Below are positions 11,924-24,311 of a stretch of DNA of 64,000 nt, piece after piece (the stretch's first letter is position 1; every line of letters starts with the position of its first letter). The notes beneath the pieces are model-generated. The model did not search any database and was not told the origin of the DNA. It saw only the letters and a list, made by a program, of their open reading frames with translations. The position numbers and the translations under genes were made by a program. The DNA comes from Fomes fomentarius (taxonomy: Eukaryota; Basidiomycota; Agaricomycetes; Polyporales; Polyporaceae), in assembly GCA_022606135.1 (NCBI GenBank), contig JABYQN010000002.1, positions 1,984,001 to 2,048,000 on the forward strand, given 5' to 3'.

Positions 11924-13420
11924 ATGCTCGCCCATCTCGCTCAGGCTTCTCGTCGACCAGTGCGGTCATGGATTACCCTCGCGTCTTGTCGACACTATGC
12001 GGCCAAGTCCGAGGGTCCTGAAGATCCATTCGACCAGGGTCCTACGTATGCGCAATGGCTCCGGACGGAGGGTCTGAAGTACAAGGAGGCGCATCGACCG
12101 AAGAACTGGCTTGGTGGTGAAGTAGTTGAGTTCGTCTCCTGCACTCTGGTGTATGATACAGACGACTGACACGCGTGGTTTTGTTCTCTATAGCCTTTCC
12201 CGTTGAACCCGTCGTTCAAGCCCCCGACACCTATTTCTGACCGCGTCCGGACCTCCATTTGGAATGATTTCATGGCTGACCCTGAGAGGTCTTCGGCTAG
12301 GAATCTGGCGGAACGCTATGGTCTGAGTATTGCACGCATTGATGCCATCTTGCGGTTGAAGGGTGTCGAGGCGCAGTGGAGAAAGGTGAGTCTGCACTTT
12401 GCTTTCGTGTTTCCACGCGACGTCGCGCGTAGGATGAGTTCAAATCGATTAGTCTTTAAGATGCCCTTCAGGGTAGATGGTTAGACAAACTTAACATGCA
12501 TGGCTTTCTGATCTTCGCCGCGACGTCATGATCTTTGAATCCGATGACGTATGCTGACCCTTGTTCGCTAGGTATATGATATATCCCTCCTTCTCGCACC
12601 GTGAACTGACAGTCTGCTTATGCACCATCTATCTTTCGGTTCGGTTCAATAGGAGGTGAGTACATTGACATTGCCTCGCCGTGTCCCTTTGAGCGATGAG
12701 AAGTTCAATATCATTCGCGAATTGTAAGACCTCCGTTGTGCCTTACATCACTCGGAGCCCGGTTACAACCTTTCAACCCCATCTGAGCCTTTGTCTCCGT
12801 CTGCGATGTAGCTTATATACTGAGTCCACTTTCCCAGGGAAAACAACTGCAAACCGGCTTCGTGGAAGGCATGGAGGTCTCTCTCGGCATCGCTGAGAGA
12901 TCTAATACGTCACTTTCAAACCGTGCGGCCACGATGTCACTTGGTGAGGACGCTGTCGAAGCAGACCAACTCTCAGAGGCTTCGAAAGATGTTGCTCGTG
13001 TGCGTTATCAGCGGCTCTTCTGGGAGCCGGTGGTGGAGGGCAAGGTACGTCACATAGATGTGGACTGGCGCATGAGGTGGTAGCTTACACCTTCCTTAGG
13101 ACCCGGTGACGTCCGATGCACTTGCTCGTGCATCTGTACATGGGGCGGAATCCTCAAAGACCAGAGAGGAGGCTCTTCTCAAGCGGCTACGCCATCTGAA
13201 GCTTGAGACCAAGCCCGATGTGGTCCTCGAGCGACTAGGACGACCGACGTTGCGGTTCGTCGATGTCGGCGTGAAGTTCGTTGATGTCAAGGACAGGCTT
13301 AAACGTGTCCAGGCCGCGAAGCGTCGCTCACTCGTCAAGCGGAGGCGCAGGACAGTGAGCCCTACTCTAGCAGAGTCGGCGCAAAGTGCTGCCGGAGAGT
13401 CCTCTACCGCTACTGCTTAA
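11924..13420 (+). CDS. Mitochondrial small-subunit ribosomal protein mS45 (Bot1 family)
   Basis: Member of the Bot1/Mrps35 family (eukaryotic mitochondrial regulator protein), a component of the fungal mitoribosome small subunit. Exons: 11924-12121, 12194-12385, 12838-13044, 13100-13420, about 305 residues. The N-terminus MLAHLAQASRRPVRSW is Arg-rich and lacks acids, a good mitochondrial presequence. Conserved features include PKNWLGGE-PFPLNPSFKPP, a helix ARNLAERYGLSIARIDAI, LQTGFVEGME, and the C-terminal VLERLGRPTLRFVDVG, followed by a basic tail with RRRR. The second intron (12386-12837) is unusually long at 452 bases. It contains a candidate 3-nt exon GAG at 12653-12655 flanked by ag and gtgagt; including it would give WRKEGKQLQTG, which looks closer to relatives. 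The gene diverges from the methyltransferase. Confidence 0.85.
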
Positions 13421-15641
13421 CCTTGTCTACATCGCTTTCGTATATCAATAGTATGGATCTAATTGTTGCCTTCGTCACATAGAGTGTATTGTGTCGCGTG
13501 CATGACGATCTGACTCGACGCGTTTGCTTCTCCAGTAAGGTCGGGCATTGACGATGCCTGCGGGCTCGGGGTGCAATAGTCCGCGAATTCATGGAAGGTT
13601 ATATAATGATCTTAGGCTTATCCAGAGTTGCAGGGTCGTATGTGGATGGGTCTCTCGGATGGTTCGAGAACAGAACCCGATGGCTTGGCTTCAAGAGGGG
13701 GATCCCGCGAAAGTGCAAGTGGCGGAACACGGACCCCAGGGACCCGCCAGGACCTGCCTCAAGGCCAGTACTTAGTATGACAATTGAGCCAATTAATGTC
13801 TATCAGCTGTCCGCATACGATACAGCATTATGTGGCGTTTTGTCTAATGTCATAGCGCCGGCCCTGCAGGGCAATAAACGAGGGAATCCAGAATGAGAAG
13901 ATGTCCGCATCCGTTCCGCGGTCCGAGGGATACGTACCTTGGTCATGCAGAGCAAGCGATATATATGGGATGGACTTCCGTCCCGACGGGAACGGCGAGG
14001 CGAGGAGGTGACCTGAGTTCCCACGATAGGCGAGTGAGCCGCGACTCCGAGTACTAGTGTCCGGCTGGGTATGCAGTATCAAGCCTTTGCGTAACCCCCG
14101 GGGGATCTACAAGGTGAGTGTGATGCTGCGAGGGGGTTAGCGGGTTGCCCTGAGGTGATTGTTTGTCAGAGATCTTGGACTGAACATCCCCAGGTGCGCA
14201 GGATGTAACGACTCAAAGCATCTGAGCCATATCTTACTCACGTCAGACCAAGCTTTTTGACTAGGACGAATTTACGAAGTGCTGTTGACCTATTGCGGTA
14301 AGAAAATGAATGCATTTCACATATGTCCGGAATTTGTTTGTGGTCCTTTCACGGTCACACATGATCCAACAGCATGATTCCGGATTGAGTTGAACACATG
14401 CTACAAACAAGACAACTGAGACGACTATATCAGCCGCTTACCAGAGCTAGAGATGGACGGGTGCATCAAGGACGATGGCATGTTACCATGTTATGAGCAT
14501 TTGAATGTAGGCCTAGAACGATCAGGCTCTACTAGCGAAACGCATATGGATTTCGAGTAGACTAACCATGTTTATATCTTCTGGCCCTTGCGGTGCACAG
14601 TAAGTATGGAGCTATACTGGCCCAGCCTACAAGTAAAAAATGAGAGTACGGCGCTTCCTCCGGCATCGTCACGCCCATGGAGAAATATCCGAGGTCTCCA
14701 TGACGCAGGACCGACCTCAAAGTCCGAGAATAAGTATCTTGTTGAAGTTGAAATTTGAAACGTTGATCCCGCTTAAGGTACGCGCGCTTATTGCACGCTA
14801 AAGGCAAAGTGGTATTGGATCATCATCCTGATACTCAATATTCATCGTATCTGCCCGGCCCGACGGGTCCTGCTGCGGTGAATGTTCACTTTTTACATAT
14901 CAATCGATCACACCCATGAGTATTCAAATGGGACAATAGCGCGGATGCAGAAAGAGGTTTCGAACGTCTGGGAGAGCCTACGTTGCGAATGTCAGCCAGC
15001 TCGAACGGTGCAGCTGAGGTAAGCGAAGGTCATGTCCCAAAATGGCTTTGACAATGGGCCATCTGGGCCGTTCGCCAAGTGTTACATCGCGACCAGCGCG
15101 CTGATATCTCAGGCTGATGTTTTTGCTCTTGATATTAGTGTCCCCCACAGCGACTTTTCCTGTCGATCGCCACACGCAAACTAGTCAACCCGCTCACCGG
15201 ACGAGCCCCCATTACTTATTCCTGGGGTTTGGCATATCTCAGGTCTGAAGTACCGCATGCTGGCAGCTGGTCTTTATTTCAGCCATTTTGAGACCATATA
15301 ATGCAGTATCGTGGCGTTGAGATCTCATGAGATCATTTGCTTCCGTCGCTAACGGAACTTAGCAATTCATTTTCGAGGGTGGTCGTTCTCCGATTGGCGG
15401 TCTTCCCTGATGGGCCAGCTGCTCTGGGGTAAGGCACTTGATCATCCCGAATCTCGGTAGAAAGGAGACTTTGCAAGCGGTCGCTTCTCTATCTCGCCTG
15501 ATGGACTAGTATCCCCTTGACGCTCATCTCCTACTAATTTTCCAAGGCCATGACCGTCGGTGATATATTTCCGAACCAAGGGATGACTCGTGGCACTACG
15601 CACAACTTCACTGTATCCTTGTCCTTACTCCCCTCCTCACA
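13421..15641. other. Gene-poor intergenic stretch
   Basis: 2.2 kb without a supported gene. Open frames stay under about 100 codons on either strand and show no motif. No tRNA, long repeat or transposon end was found. The final part should contain the monooxygenase promoter. Confidence 0.5.
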
Positions 15642-17652
15642 ATGAGTGCCGAAGTCAGGTTTTACTTGGAATGTTCTCGGTGAATGCTGCTGATATTTGT
15701 TCTAGTCCACCAAGTCGAACCCACCACTACAAACCAGTCACCCTATCAGCTTTCTCATTGTCGGTGGAGGTGAGCTTTCGATCACTGACTGGCCTCCGTC
15801 TGTGCCATTGATCGAGCCCCTGTGACATAGGTATCGCGGGACTGGCCACCGCGCTAGCATTGAGACGCGTCGGACACCATGCACTAGTGTTGGAACGCGA
15901 GAGTAAAGGGGTTGCGGTGAGGTCTTTCGTCCACTGTCGAGTTCTGTTACGCGAGACAAGCCATGAGTGCTCTAGCGCGGAAGTGGGGGTGTGCGACTAC
16001 CTCCGAACCTCACCAAAATCCTTTTCCATTGGGGGCTGAAGACTATCCTCTACGAAAAAGCCACCCTCACGCACACGATGACGTTCATGAGATGTGAGTA
16101 TGGCACAACGCTCTTCGTCATACACAGATTGACGTGCAGTAGACGAGTCGGGAGAATACCTGGGTGAGCACATATGGGACAAGGGAATGCTAAAGGAGAC
16201 ACGAGGTGTCTACATGCTATGCACGGTGCGTGACATCTTGCTTGACCAACATATTAGGAAACTAACTGGCTGTGGACTGTGATAGCATGACGACCTTCAC
16301 GACATCATGCACGACGCAGCAGTCGAAGCCGGCGTTCAAGTACGATATGGTGCCAATGTTGTCAACGTCGATGCAGAAACACAGGAAGTGACGTTGGAGT
16401 CCGGCGAGAAAATCGGGGCGGACGTGCTTGTTGGAGCAGATGGCGAGTTCGGACTCTGCAGAGCGGCAGTGATTGGTCAACAGGCCATCGGTGCGCCGAC
16501 GGGTCTAGCTATGTATGAGTGCGTGGCTCTCCAGGTCCGCGATATCTCGCAGCATCACTGACGCCCCCTTCGCGAGCAGTACAGTCGTCAGCAGCAAGCA
16601 TGTGACTGAGCTTGCCAATGAGCCGACGTGGAGAGAGGTGAGCGAGTACCTTCCAATGTCACCAAAGCAAGTGTCCATCGATTAATGCGAATGCCAGCAT
16701 GCCATTTTCACCGCATTCGGCAACTCTCGAGCCATCATAACATATCCTATTGTACGCGTTCCGAGATCCCTCATGATACGTTCGAGGCGCTCAAATTGGT
16801 GTATAGTACAACACGGACGTCTTTGCAATGCAATTCTATGGCCCAGACGATCGAGAAGGCAAGTACGGAGACCAGCCTTCAGTTGATCTCCCTGACGTTG
16901 CGAAGAACCTGCCCGAGAAGTGAGTAATCACAGCGAACTATCGTTATCCAGACTGACGGTACCGCCTACAGATATCAACCGCTTGTAGAAAACGCCCTCA
17001 AGGCTGTTCGCGTTTCAATCCGGGATCACTCCGACCTAGAAGATTGGGTATCCGACGACGGACCAATTATCCTCATCGGCGAAGCAGCGCACCCATTCCC
17101 AGTAAGTCGCCGCAGCGCTCTCTGGGCCCTTGGGTCGCACACTGATGCGTGGGGCGCGCAACACAGCCGGGCACTATCCAAGCCACCGCAATGGCAGTGG
17201 AGGACGGCGCGGTCCTCGCAAAACTCTTCTCGCATTTCTCAGAAGACCGACAAATCGAGAACTTCCTGTACGCGTTCCAGGAGCTCCGACAACCGCGCAC
17301 GCGCGCAGTCCGTGCGGGCGAGTTCGGCAACATCTTCTACATGACGATGGAGGACTGCGAGGATACACGACAGCGGGACGCTAGCATGCGTGCTATGGCT
17401 GCGAATGGCAAGAACGTGCTCGAGGGCCTGGGTGGCGACGTGAACCGACTGTGGGACGAAATCAGGACGATCTTTGGGTACGACTGCGAAGACGAGGCAG
17501 ACAACTGGTGGGTAGAGTGGGGTATGCTCCGCGAGCGCGCGTTGGAGCGAAGCAGCGTGGACGCGGGGCAGCTGTCGACACCGTTGTTAGACTTCTCGTC
17601 ATTGGTGATCACCGAGTCCCAGGAGGAAGAGGAGAGGGAGGAGGAGTGGTGA
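15642..17652 (+). CDS. FAD-dependent monooxygenase (salicylate hydroxylase-like)
   Basis: Flavoprotein monooxygenase of the PF01494 group, which uses NAD(P)H and O2 to hydroxylate aromatic or related substrates. Eleven exons (first only 12 nt, 15642-15653; then 15706-15769, 15831-15916, 15976-16093, 16140-16225, 16286-16512, 16553-16637, 16698-16751, 16807-16919, 16972-17101, 17167-17652) give 486 residues. The dinucleotide fold LIVGGGIAGLATALALRRVG (GxGxxG) is at residue 22, with its closing acid in LVLERES. GSGGVRLPPNLTKIL follows. The DG motif is VLVGADG and the second FAD motif reads IGEAAHPFPPG (Glu for the common Asp). The tail is acidic (EEEEREEEW). It ends 156 bases from the tail of the first transporter of the array. 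Substrate is unknown; other possibilities include ring hydroxylases of secondary metabolism. Confidence 0.85.
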
Positions 17653-17808
17653 CGTTATCCTGCTTCATGTGTCACCTGGTTCCCTTGGCCCCGTTACTCT
17701 CTAGGGTTTGTTGCGTCTACTGTACATGTCATGTTGTCATTTAAACTTAGATTTTCTATGTAGCCGAATAGGCTACTCGCTGTCCTTCATGATGTCACGA
17801 AACTGCCC

Positions 17809-20253
17809 TCAATATACGAACTGGAAGTTCATCTTCGCGTTTCCCTGCAAACATCCGCCTGAGTGCCTACTCGGAAAAACTGAGGAGGTTGTATCATGGT
17901 ATGACTAACCTGGTCGGTTGTGGTGTCAAGATACTCCTGCTGTTCCTATAGAATTATCAGCACAAATCTGTCCTGAGTAAGTGACGTAGACCGTATCGTG
18001 ACCTTGGCAGTCCAGGAGCTCCAAATTTTGTTTCGCCGCTTGTTGATCCCTTTGTAGAACACGTATGTCAGGATATACAGTACGATATTGACCGCGCATA
18101 TTATGATCAAGGCGCGGTTCCCGCGTTTGTCTGTGTGGTGTCCAGACATAGTGTTAGATAGGCTTTCCCTCCGATACCGAAGTCTGAGACCGCTTACAGA
18201 GCGGCTACAGTCGGGGGGCGAGCAGCGCGAAACAACGATGAAGGCAATCAGTACGGCTATGGTGGTTCTCCCGCGAAGTGATTCATCGCCCGATGCGCTC
18301 GCTTACCTTATCGTCTTCCCGATAGATATTCGCCTGTGAGATCACGAAGGTGATTGTTAGGATACGCTTTACAATCACCGGTAAACTCATGAGAAAATCT
18401 TGCACTCGCCGAGATCATTCCGTCCGCCTGATAGCACATGTTGTAGATGGATGCGGACACAGTGCGAGTGCCGACGCTGTACGAGTTGGTGGACGCCCAT
18501 GCGACTTGCACTGGATGGATGTACGGGAAGCCAGTGATGAGCGTCACGACGACGAAGTAGACCCATGGGGATGTCTTCTCGTCGAATGTGTAGAGAGCGA
18601 TGAGCAGCGGAAGGGCCCATACTTGCAGGAGGACCGTCGCACCCACCCGGCTGTCGATCACCTCGCTGAAGTAGCAGAAGAGGAGTAGTGTGAATAGTCC
18701 GATGACCTTGGAGGGCACGCTCAGAAGGTTGGTCTGCGTAGTCGTGTAGCCGAGATTGCGCAGAAGAAGCGTGAGGTACGTTTGAGGTGGCTGGACAGGT
18801 ACTGTACTAACTTCAGCTTCAAAATCCCTAACTAAGGACCGGAGTGCCTACCCATATGAAGTACTCCAAGGATGTAAATTGGCCACAGCCTCCAGTCCTT
18901 GAAGACCGTCAGCACCATCTTGATGGTAAGACCCTCGCGATTGTGCATGTTTGACTTGGACGGGTCATCTCGAAGGACTCTATTCACCATAATGACTTCC
19001 TCGCTACCCTATCGTCAGCAGGCGACTAGATGGTTGATCGGGCTTCAACTTACCGCTCATTGAACCAGCCTGTGGGGCGGAACCAAGCTTTCGTTTGTGT
19101 TGGGCCTGGCGGCATCATGAAGAAAGAGGCAATGCCGACACCGAGTGTGAGAGCTCCCTCGATAAGGAACAGGTAACGCCATCCTGCTCTTCCGCCCGTG
19201 CCGCCCAGACGCAGGATGGCACTCGCAATCAGAGCGCTGAATATCTCAGCGACGTAGTTGGATGCCCAGAACCATGCGAGGCGGAGAGGGACTATACGAG
19301 TGTCGTTACAACCAGGTGCTTAGAAGTCCTTAACGTATCAAGGGCTCACGTTCTGACTTCGTGTAGAAGTACGATAAGTAGAGGACCATGTCTGGGATGA
19401 ATCCTCCCTGCATGAACCCGAGAAGGCATCTGGGCATACTAGACTCAGTAGAGCGGAGAGACGGAGAAGGCGACTGAGACGAACCGTGTGGTCAGGAAGG
19501 TCGATCTGTCCTTGATCCAGAACTGAGAAACAGAGACGATGCTCCATAGAACGATCTTGATACTCCTCAAAGCATGCTATGCAAGACAGGTGACTCGCAC
19601 ATACCTGGCTGGGAACCCATACGTCTGGACCAACCCGCTTTGAGATCAATTGCGAGGGGAGCTCTGCAATGAGGAAGCATGCCTGAAGTAGATAGGGTCA
19701 CGTGGAGTTAAGATACGAGTCAGGTAAGGCTACTACTCGCCTTAAACAAGGTATTCCCGAGATTGAAGTCGTCGGTAGTCAGACCAAGGTCGTCGAGGAA
19801 GTTGTCAGTATTGGCCTGAGATATGTTGGAACGGTCCAAGTCGAGGCAGAAAAACATGAGAATTGCCCAAATCATGATCTTCCAGTCAATCTTCCGAACG
19901 ACCCGCTACGCAGCACGTTCAGGATCGGTCATATGCGTTGCTGAAGCACTCACATTCTCCTCACGCCATGTCCAACGTGCAGTTGGATCGAAACGGTGCA
20001 CATTCTCCCAGACCGACGGAGGGCGATAGATCTCCAGGGTGATTTTGTCGTCAAAGACCGACGGTTGCGTGGCAATGCTGTCCAATGAATACTTGGATTT
20101 GCGCCAGAAGGGACGTTTGTCCGCCGCGCTGACAGGAGAGCCGAGAGCAGCTGCTTCCAGAAGGGAGGAGTCCGTCTTGAGAGCTGCCTGGGTCGCATCC
20201 GAGTAGTCCGCTTCCGGAACGACTTCTTCGACTTTGGCTAGGACTGTGGACAT
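17809..20253 (-). CDS. MFS transporter A (Dal5/anion:cation symporter type)
   Basis: First (most divergent) of four tandem paralogues. Major facilitator, probably 12 helices, plasma membrane; relatives carry allantoate, nicotinate, pantothenate or sulfur compounds. A soluble head of about 100 residues (MSTVLAKVEEVV..., [19 protein letters not shown]) precedes helix 1. Key stretches are [76 protein letters not shown] and [19 protein letters not shown]. It keeps the shared 27-nt exon (18307-18333) and the 7-nt exon (18198-18204, sense CCGCTCT). The intron after NTLFK starts with GC (donor at 19741-19736), unlike the other copies. The C-terminus is GNAKMNFQFVY. Divergence and a separate promoter type suggest a distinct role. 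Its tail faces the monooxygenase gene. Confidence 0.88.
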
Positions 20254-21343
20254 GGTAGCAACTCGAGAGTAGGACAAATGAAGGGAGACGAGGTCTTATC
20301 AACCTGTTGTGAAGAGGCATTGCATGTTAGCGCGTAGGTTCGATAAGATGTGGAGAAAGGAGAGCCTCGACTTTCTTGCATGCAGAAAAGTATGAACACC
20401 TAGATATCGAATCCAGGGTATTTCGCACTCAGAAAAAGTCCCACTGGGCAGTTTATATAGCACTCTTCTTGATGATCATTAGTTTCTCTCCTGGCCGAGG
20501 AAGTGTGCAGGGATGTCTGTGTGAGGGGAAACTTTGAGTGACGTTATGACAGCGTTAAGGATAAGAGTTTATAGTCCTGGGAGAAGAGATATCAATAGTC
20601 ATAGAAGCCGCCGTCCGCGGGAACATGGATTGCCAAGGGTCGCTACAGTCGTTATCAGAGTCGACAAGGATACGGGAGAAGCAAGGGCGTGGATACACAT
20701 GACAACGCGTTGGTCTGGATATGCATTAGCTGTGAGTGTGCTATTCATTGCAGTGAGAGAGAAGACAAACGTGTACGTAGCTTAGCATTCTTGTACCTTC
20801 GTGGAACTTCGAAGTGCCCCTTCGGTGTCTTGGACCACGTACATCAGGGCAGTCATATGGGAGACGGCATCGGTACCCACTGCGCACCAGAGAGATGTTC
20901 AGAACCTACGTCCGTGTACTCATATCCCCTCGCTTTTATCCACAAGTGCATCCACAGAGGTACCTTCATGCAAGGACTAATGTTACATTTCACAGACAGT
21001 TAGCGAGCCTGTTACCAGTCTAACGCTACCTCATTATGGGGTGCCAATTGTAATTTCAGAGTCGCTGGAAATGAACGGGCCCTTTGTATCGTAACACTGC
21101 GGTGGTCGGATGCGAGTTACAACGCCAAGATGTGCGGTTACTCGGAGCGGCAAGGTCTCGGAGCCTTCGGTCCCCGTCCACTCCGGTTACACCGCCTTTG
21201 TCAGCGGGGCTAGCGCCTCATGCAGGCGCTTTGGGGAAGCACGGACAGGCTGCAGCCTGAGCAGTGAACCTGGTACTGCACTGTATTACTCGCGCACAAG
21301 CTCGACACCTATGTTCAAGCCTACTCTACACCAACCGAATCTC
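20254..21343. other. Intergenic region upstream of transporter A
   Basis: 1.1 kb, the longest gap inside the transporter array. A minus-strand TATATAAA lies at 20452-20459, 200 bases before the transporter A start. The GCGACATTCC block and TATAAGAGC box found before transporters B, C and D were not found here. Nothing else was recognised. Confidence 0.5.
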
Positions 21344-23711
21344 TCAGTAAGCAAAGCGAAAGTTGATCCTAGCATTGCCCTGCAAACAGAGAAGTTGAGA
21401 CTCGTCATGATCCACGGAGAGCAAATGAACGCCAATTCACCTCGTCCTTCGTCGTGTCCAGATACTCTTGTTGTTCCTGCAGCGACTATGTCAGGTATTT
21501 CCGGTGCACGACAGGATTGTGGCCTGCTTACCTTTGCTGTCCAGGATTCCCATATCCTGTGCCTACGCTTATTGATGCCAGAATAGAACAGGTATGTGGT
21601 CGTGTATAAGAACACATTCAGAATGCAAATCGCAATGAGGACACGGTTCCCTCGTTTGTCTGTACAAGCTCATGAATTGCGCGTCCGATCACTTCCAGCG
21701 CAATGGAAAGACTTACAAAGCGGCTATGGGAGTGCGTCAGTGATTTGCTCGCGCTAAGACACAGAACGGGACCGTACTCACTTTATCGTCATTTCGATAG
21801 ATATTGGCCTGAGGAGATCACAAGATTAGCTCTTTGCTATTGCGGCGTCTGCATATACTCACGGAGATTATACCGCTGGCTTGCACGAACATGTTGTATA
21901 GCGAAGCTGAAACCGTGCGGGTTCCAACGCCGTAGGAATTTGTCGATGCCCAAGCCACCTGTATGGGGTGCACGTAAGGAGCGCCAGCGATCAAGGTGAC
22001 CACGGCGAAATAGATCCATGGCGAGGTATCCTCTGTAAAGGTGTACAAGGCGATGACGAGGGGGAGCGCCCAGAATTGGTAGACAATGAGGAGCGTGATA
22101 CGACTGTCGATGATTTCCGTGAGGTAACAGAATACGAGAAGCATCAGCGCGCCAAGGACCGTGGAAGGGATAGTCAAGAGGTTGGTTTCCGTAGTCGTGT
22201 ATCCGAGGCGGCGCAGCGAAAGAGTGAGATAGTTCGTCGGAGGACCCGTAGGAACTGTGGACATGGCTCAGAGCAAGACATCTGGTCAGCGGGATAACGA
22301 CACGTACGTTGGAAAGTAAGCCCAATCAAGTAGATGGGCCACATCCGCCAGTCCTTCAGGATCGTCCAGATCTTCTTCAATGACAAACCCTCGCGATTGT
22401 GCATGTTGGACTTTAATGGGTCGTCCCTGAGGACACGGTTGATCATGATAATCTCCTCTCTGAGTAATAGTGAGTCGCATAGACGTTACGACAGAGGTGA
22501 CAACCCGACCTTTCAGTGAACCACCCATTCGGCCTGAACCAAGCCTTAGTCTGTGTAGGGCTCGGTGGCATCATGAAGTAAGAGGCAATGCCGACACCGA
22601 GGGTCAGGGCTCCCTCGATGAGGAATAGGTATCGCCAGCCGGCTTTGCCGCCGACACCGCGCAGACGCAAGAGCCCAGTTGCAAGAAATGCGCCCAAGAT
22701 GTCGGCGAGATAATTGGAGACCCAGAACCACGCCAGCCGCAAAGGCACTACGTAGCAACGAATCAGCGAACACGGAATGAGACGAAGACAGTCCGAGTTC
22801 ACTTACGTTCTGTCTTCGTGTAGAAGTACGACAAGTAAAGGATCACGTCTGGGATGAAACCACCTTGCAAGAACCCTAGTAGGCACCTGCTCAGAAGTGA
22901 GATGAAGTATGGGATAAGTCCACATGTGACCGCGCACCTTGTAGCAAGGAAGCTCGCCCTCCCATTGAGCCAGAATTGGCCGACGCAAACGAAACTCCAC
23001 AGAACCATCTTAAGAGTATCAGATGTGCATCAGTTCCCTGGTGACAAGGACCTTACCTGGGTTGGAATCCAGATATCCGGACCGACGCGTTTCGAGATAA
23101 GTTGCGAAGGTAGTTCGGCGATCAAGAAGCTCAACTGTCATGAGATCACATTCAACGGCGTGCGAATATATGAGACGCATTGAAGACGTACTCTGAAAAG
23201 CGTGTTACCAAGATTGAAGTCGTCAGTCGTGAGACCCAGGTCATCCAAGAAGTTGTCCGAGTTCGCCTGAGAGATGTTTCCGCGGTCGAGGTCAAGGGCG
23301 AAGAACATGATGAAAGCCCATGTCATGATCAACCAGTCTATCCTCCGAACGATGCGCTACAGAAGCGGTCACCATCAGGCCAACGAATCGAGAACATGAA
23401 CAACTCACATATTCCTCGCGCCATGTCCATCGCGCGGATGGATCGAAACGATGCACATTCTCCCAGACGGCGGGCGGCCGGTATACTTCGAGTGTGGCGG
23501 GATCGTCGAACACGGAGGGTTGCGTCGCGACACTGTCGAGCTCGTGCTCAGGCTTACGCCAGAAACTTCGCTTCTGCGAGGAAACGGGAGCAGCGAGAGC
23601 CGGGACTTCGACGACGCTGCTGGTCGGGGTGGCTGCTTTGTGGATAGAAACCGCGTCTGACCCCTCAGCGCCGCCTTTGGCGTAGGAGGGCTTGACGGGA
23701 ATGGTCGACAT
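21344..23711 (-). CDS. MFS transporter B (Dal5/anion:cation symporter type)
   Basis: Second tandem paralogue. It opens [14 protein letters not shown] and has the common head motif [23 protein letters not shown]. Helix 1 reads [20 protein letters not shown], followed by [24 protein letters not shown]. Later signatures are [64 protein letters not shown] and [20 protein letters not shown]. The 27-nt exon is 21782-21808 (ANIYRNDDK) and the 7-nt exon 21717-21723 (sense CCGCTTT). The C-terminus is [11 protein letters not shown] after the [12 protein letters not shown] exon. All expected splice sites seem intact, so it is probably functional. Substrate is inferred only at family level; resemblance of the N-terminal motif to the yeast Soa1/YIL166C sulfur-compound transporters is a memory-based impression. 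Confidence 0.88.
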
Positions 23712-23770
23712 CGCAGTAGGAGCTGTGAGAGCTGGTGAGGCTGCACACAATCGAAGCACCTGGTCCGTCT

Positions 23771-23779
23771 GCTCTTATA
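23771..23779 (-). promoter_or_regulatory. TATAAGAGC core box of transporter B
   Basis: On the coding strand this reads TATAAGAGC and lies about 60 bases before the start codon. The same nine bases occur at the same distance before transporters C and D, which supports a core promoter role. Confidence 0.65.
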
Positions 23780-23883
23780 GGATAACATCCAGGGGACGTA
23801 TGAGGGAACATGGGTCCTCGTAAGGATGATACCAGTTTTCGACATGGTGGGAGTAGTCGAGGTTTGCCCATTGCCGAGGGGAA

Positions 23884-23899
23884 TTGCGACATTCCTTGG
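23884..23899 (-). promoter_or_regulatory. Shared upstream block (GCGACATTCCTT) of transporter B
   Basis: The plus strand reads TTGCGACATTCCTTGG about 173 bases before the transporter B start. Close relatives stand before transporters C and D at about 168 and 195 bases. The shared position suggests a regulator-binding site inherited by duplication; the binding factor is unknown. Confidence 0.5.
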
Positions 23900-24311
23900 T
23901 ATCTACTGGCAGCTTCGCGGCGCGCTTTGCGAAAGAAGGACATACTTCAAAGTCCGCCAGGGCCAACGGCATGTATGTGACCGGAATGTGACGCCTGCGA
24001 CGCAGCCACTTATGTGGTGCGATAAGGCTTCAGCTTCGGTCATGCCAAGAAGCTTATGTCAGATAATCAGTGGACGAACGCAAGATGGGAAGTTGAGACG
24101 CTCACAATACCTGAACACTGCCACTCTCGCCTACTCTTACCGGTGGACTCCGGCCGTATGTGTACATAGGAACATAACGCGAAAGAGTCCTTAGCTTCAT
24201 CGTATTGCTGTTCATTAGATAACTGGATGATGGCGTATAGTGAAGCATTGCCGCCGCCGTCCAGTGACGATAGTGACACTCATTCACTGGAGCGCTACTA
24301 CAGACTGAACC

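Larger units (their letters stand above)
23712..24311. other. Promoter region of transporter B
   Basis: 600 bases between transporter B start and transporter C stop. It contains the TATAAGAGC box and the GCGACATTCC block listed separately. Nothing else recognised. Confidence 0.55.
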
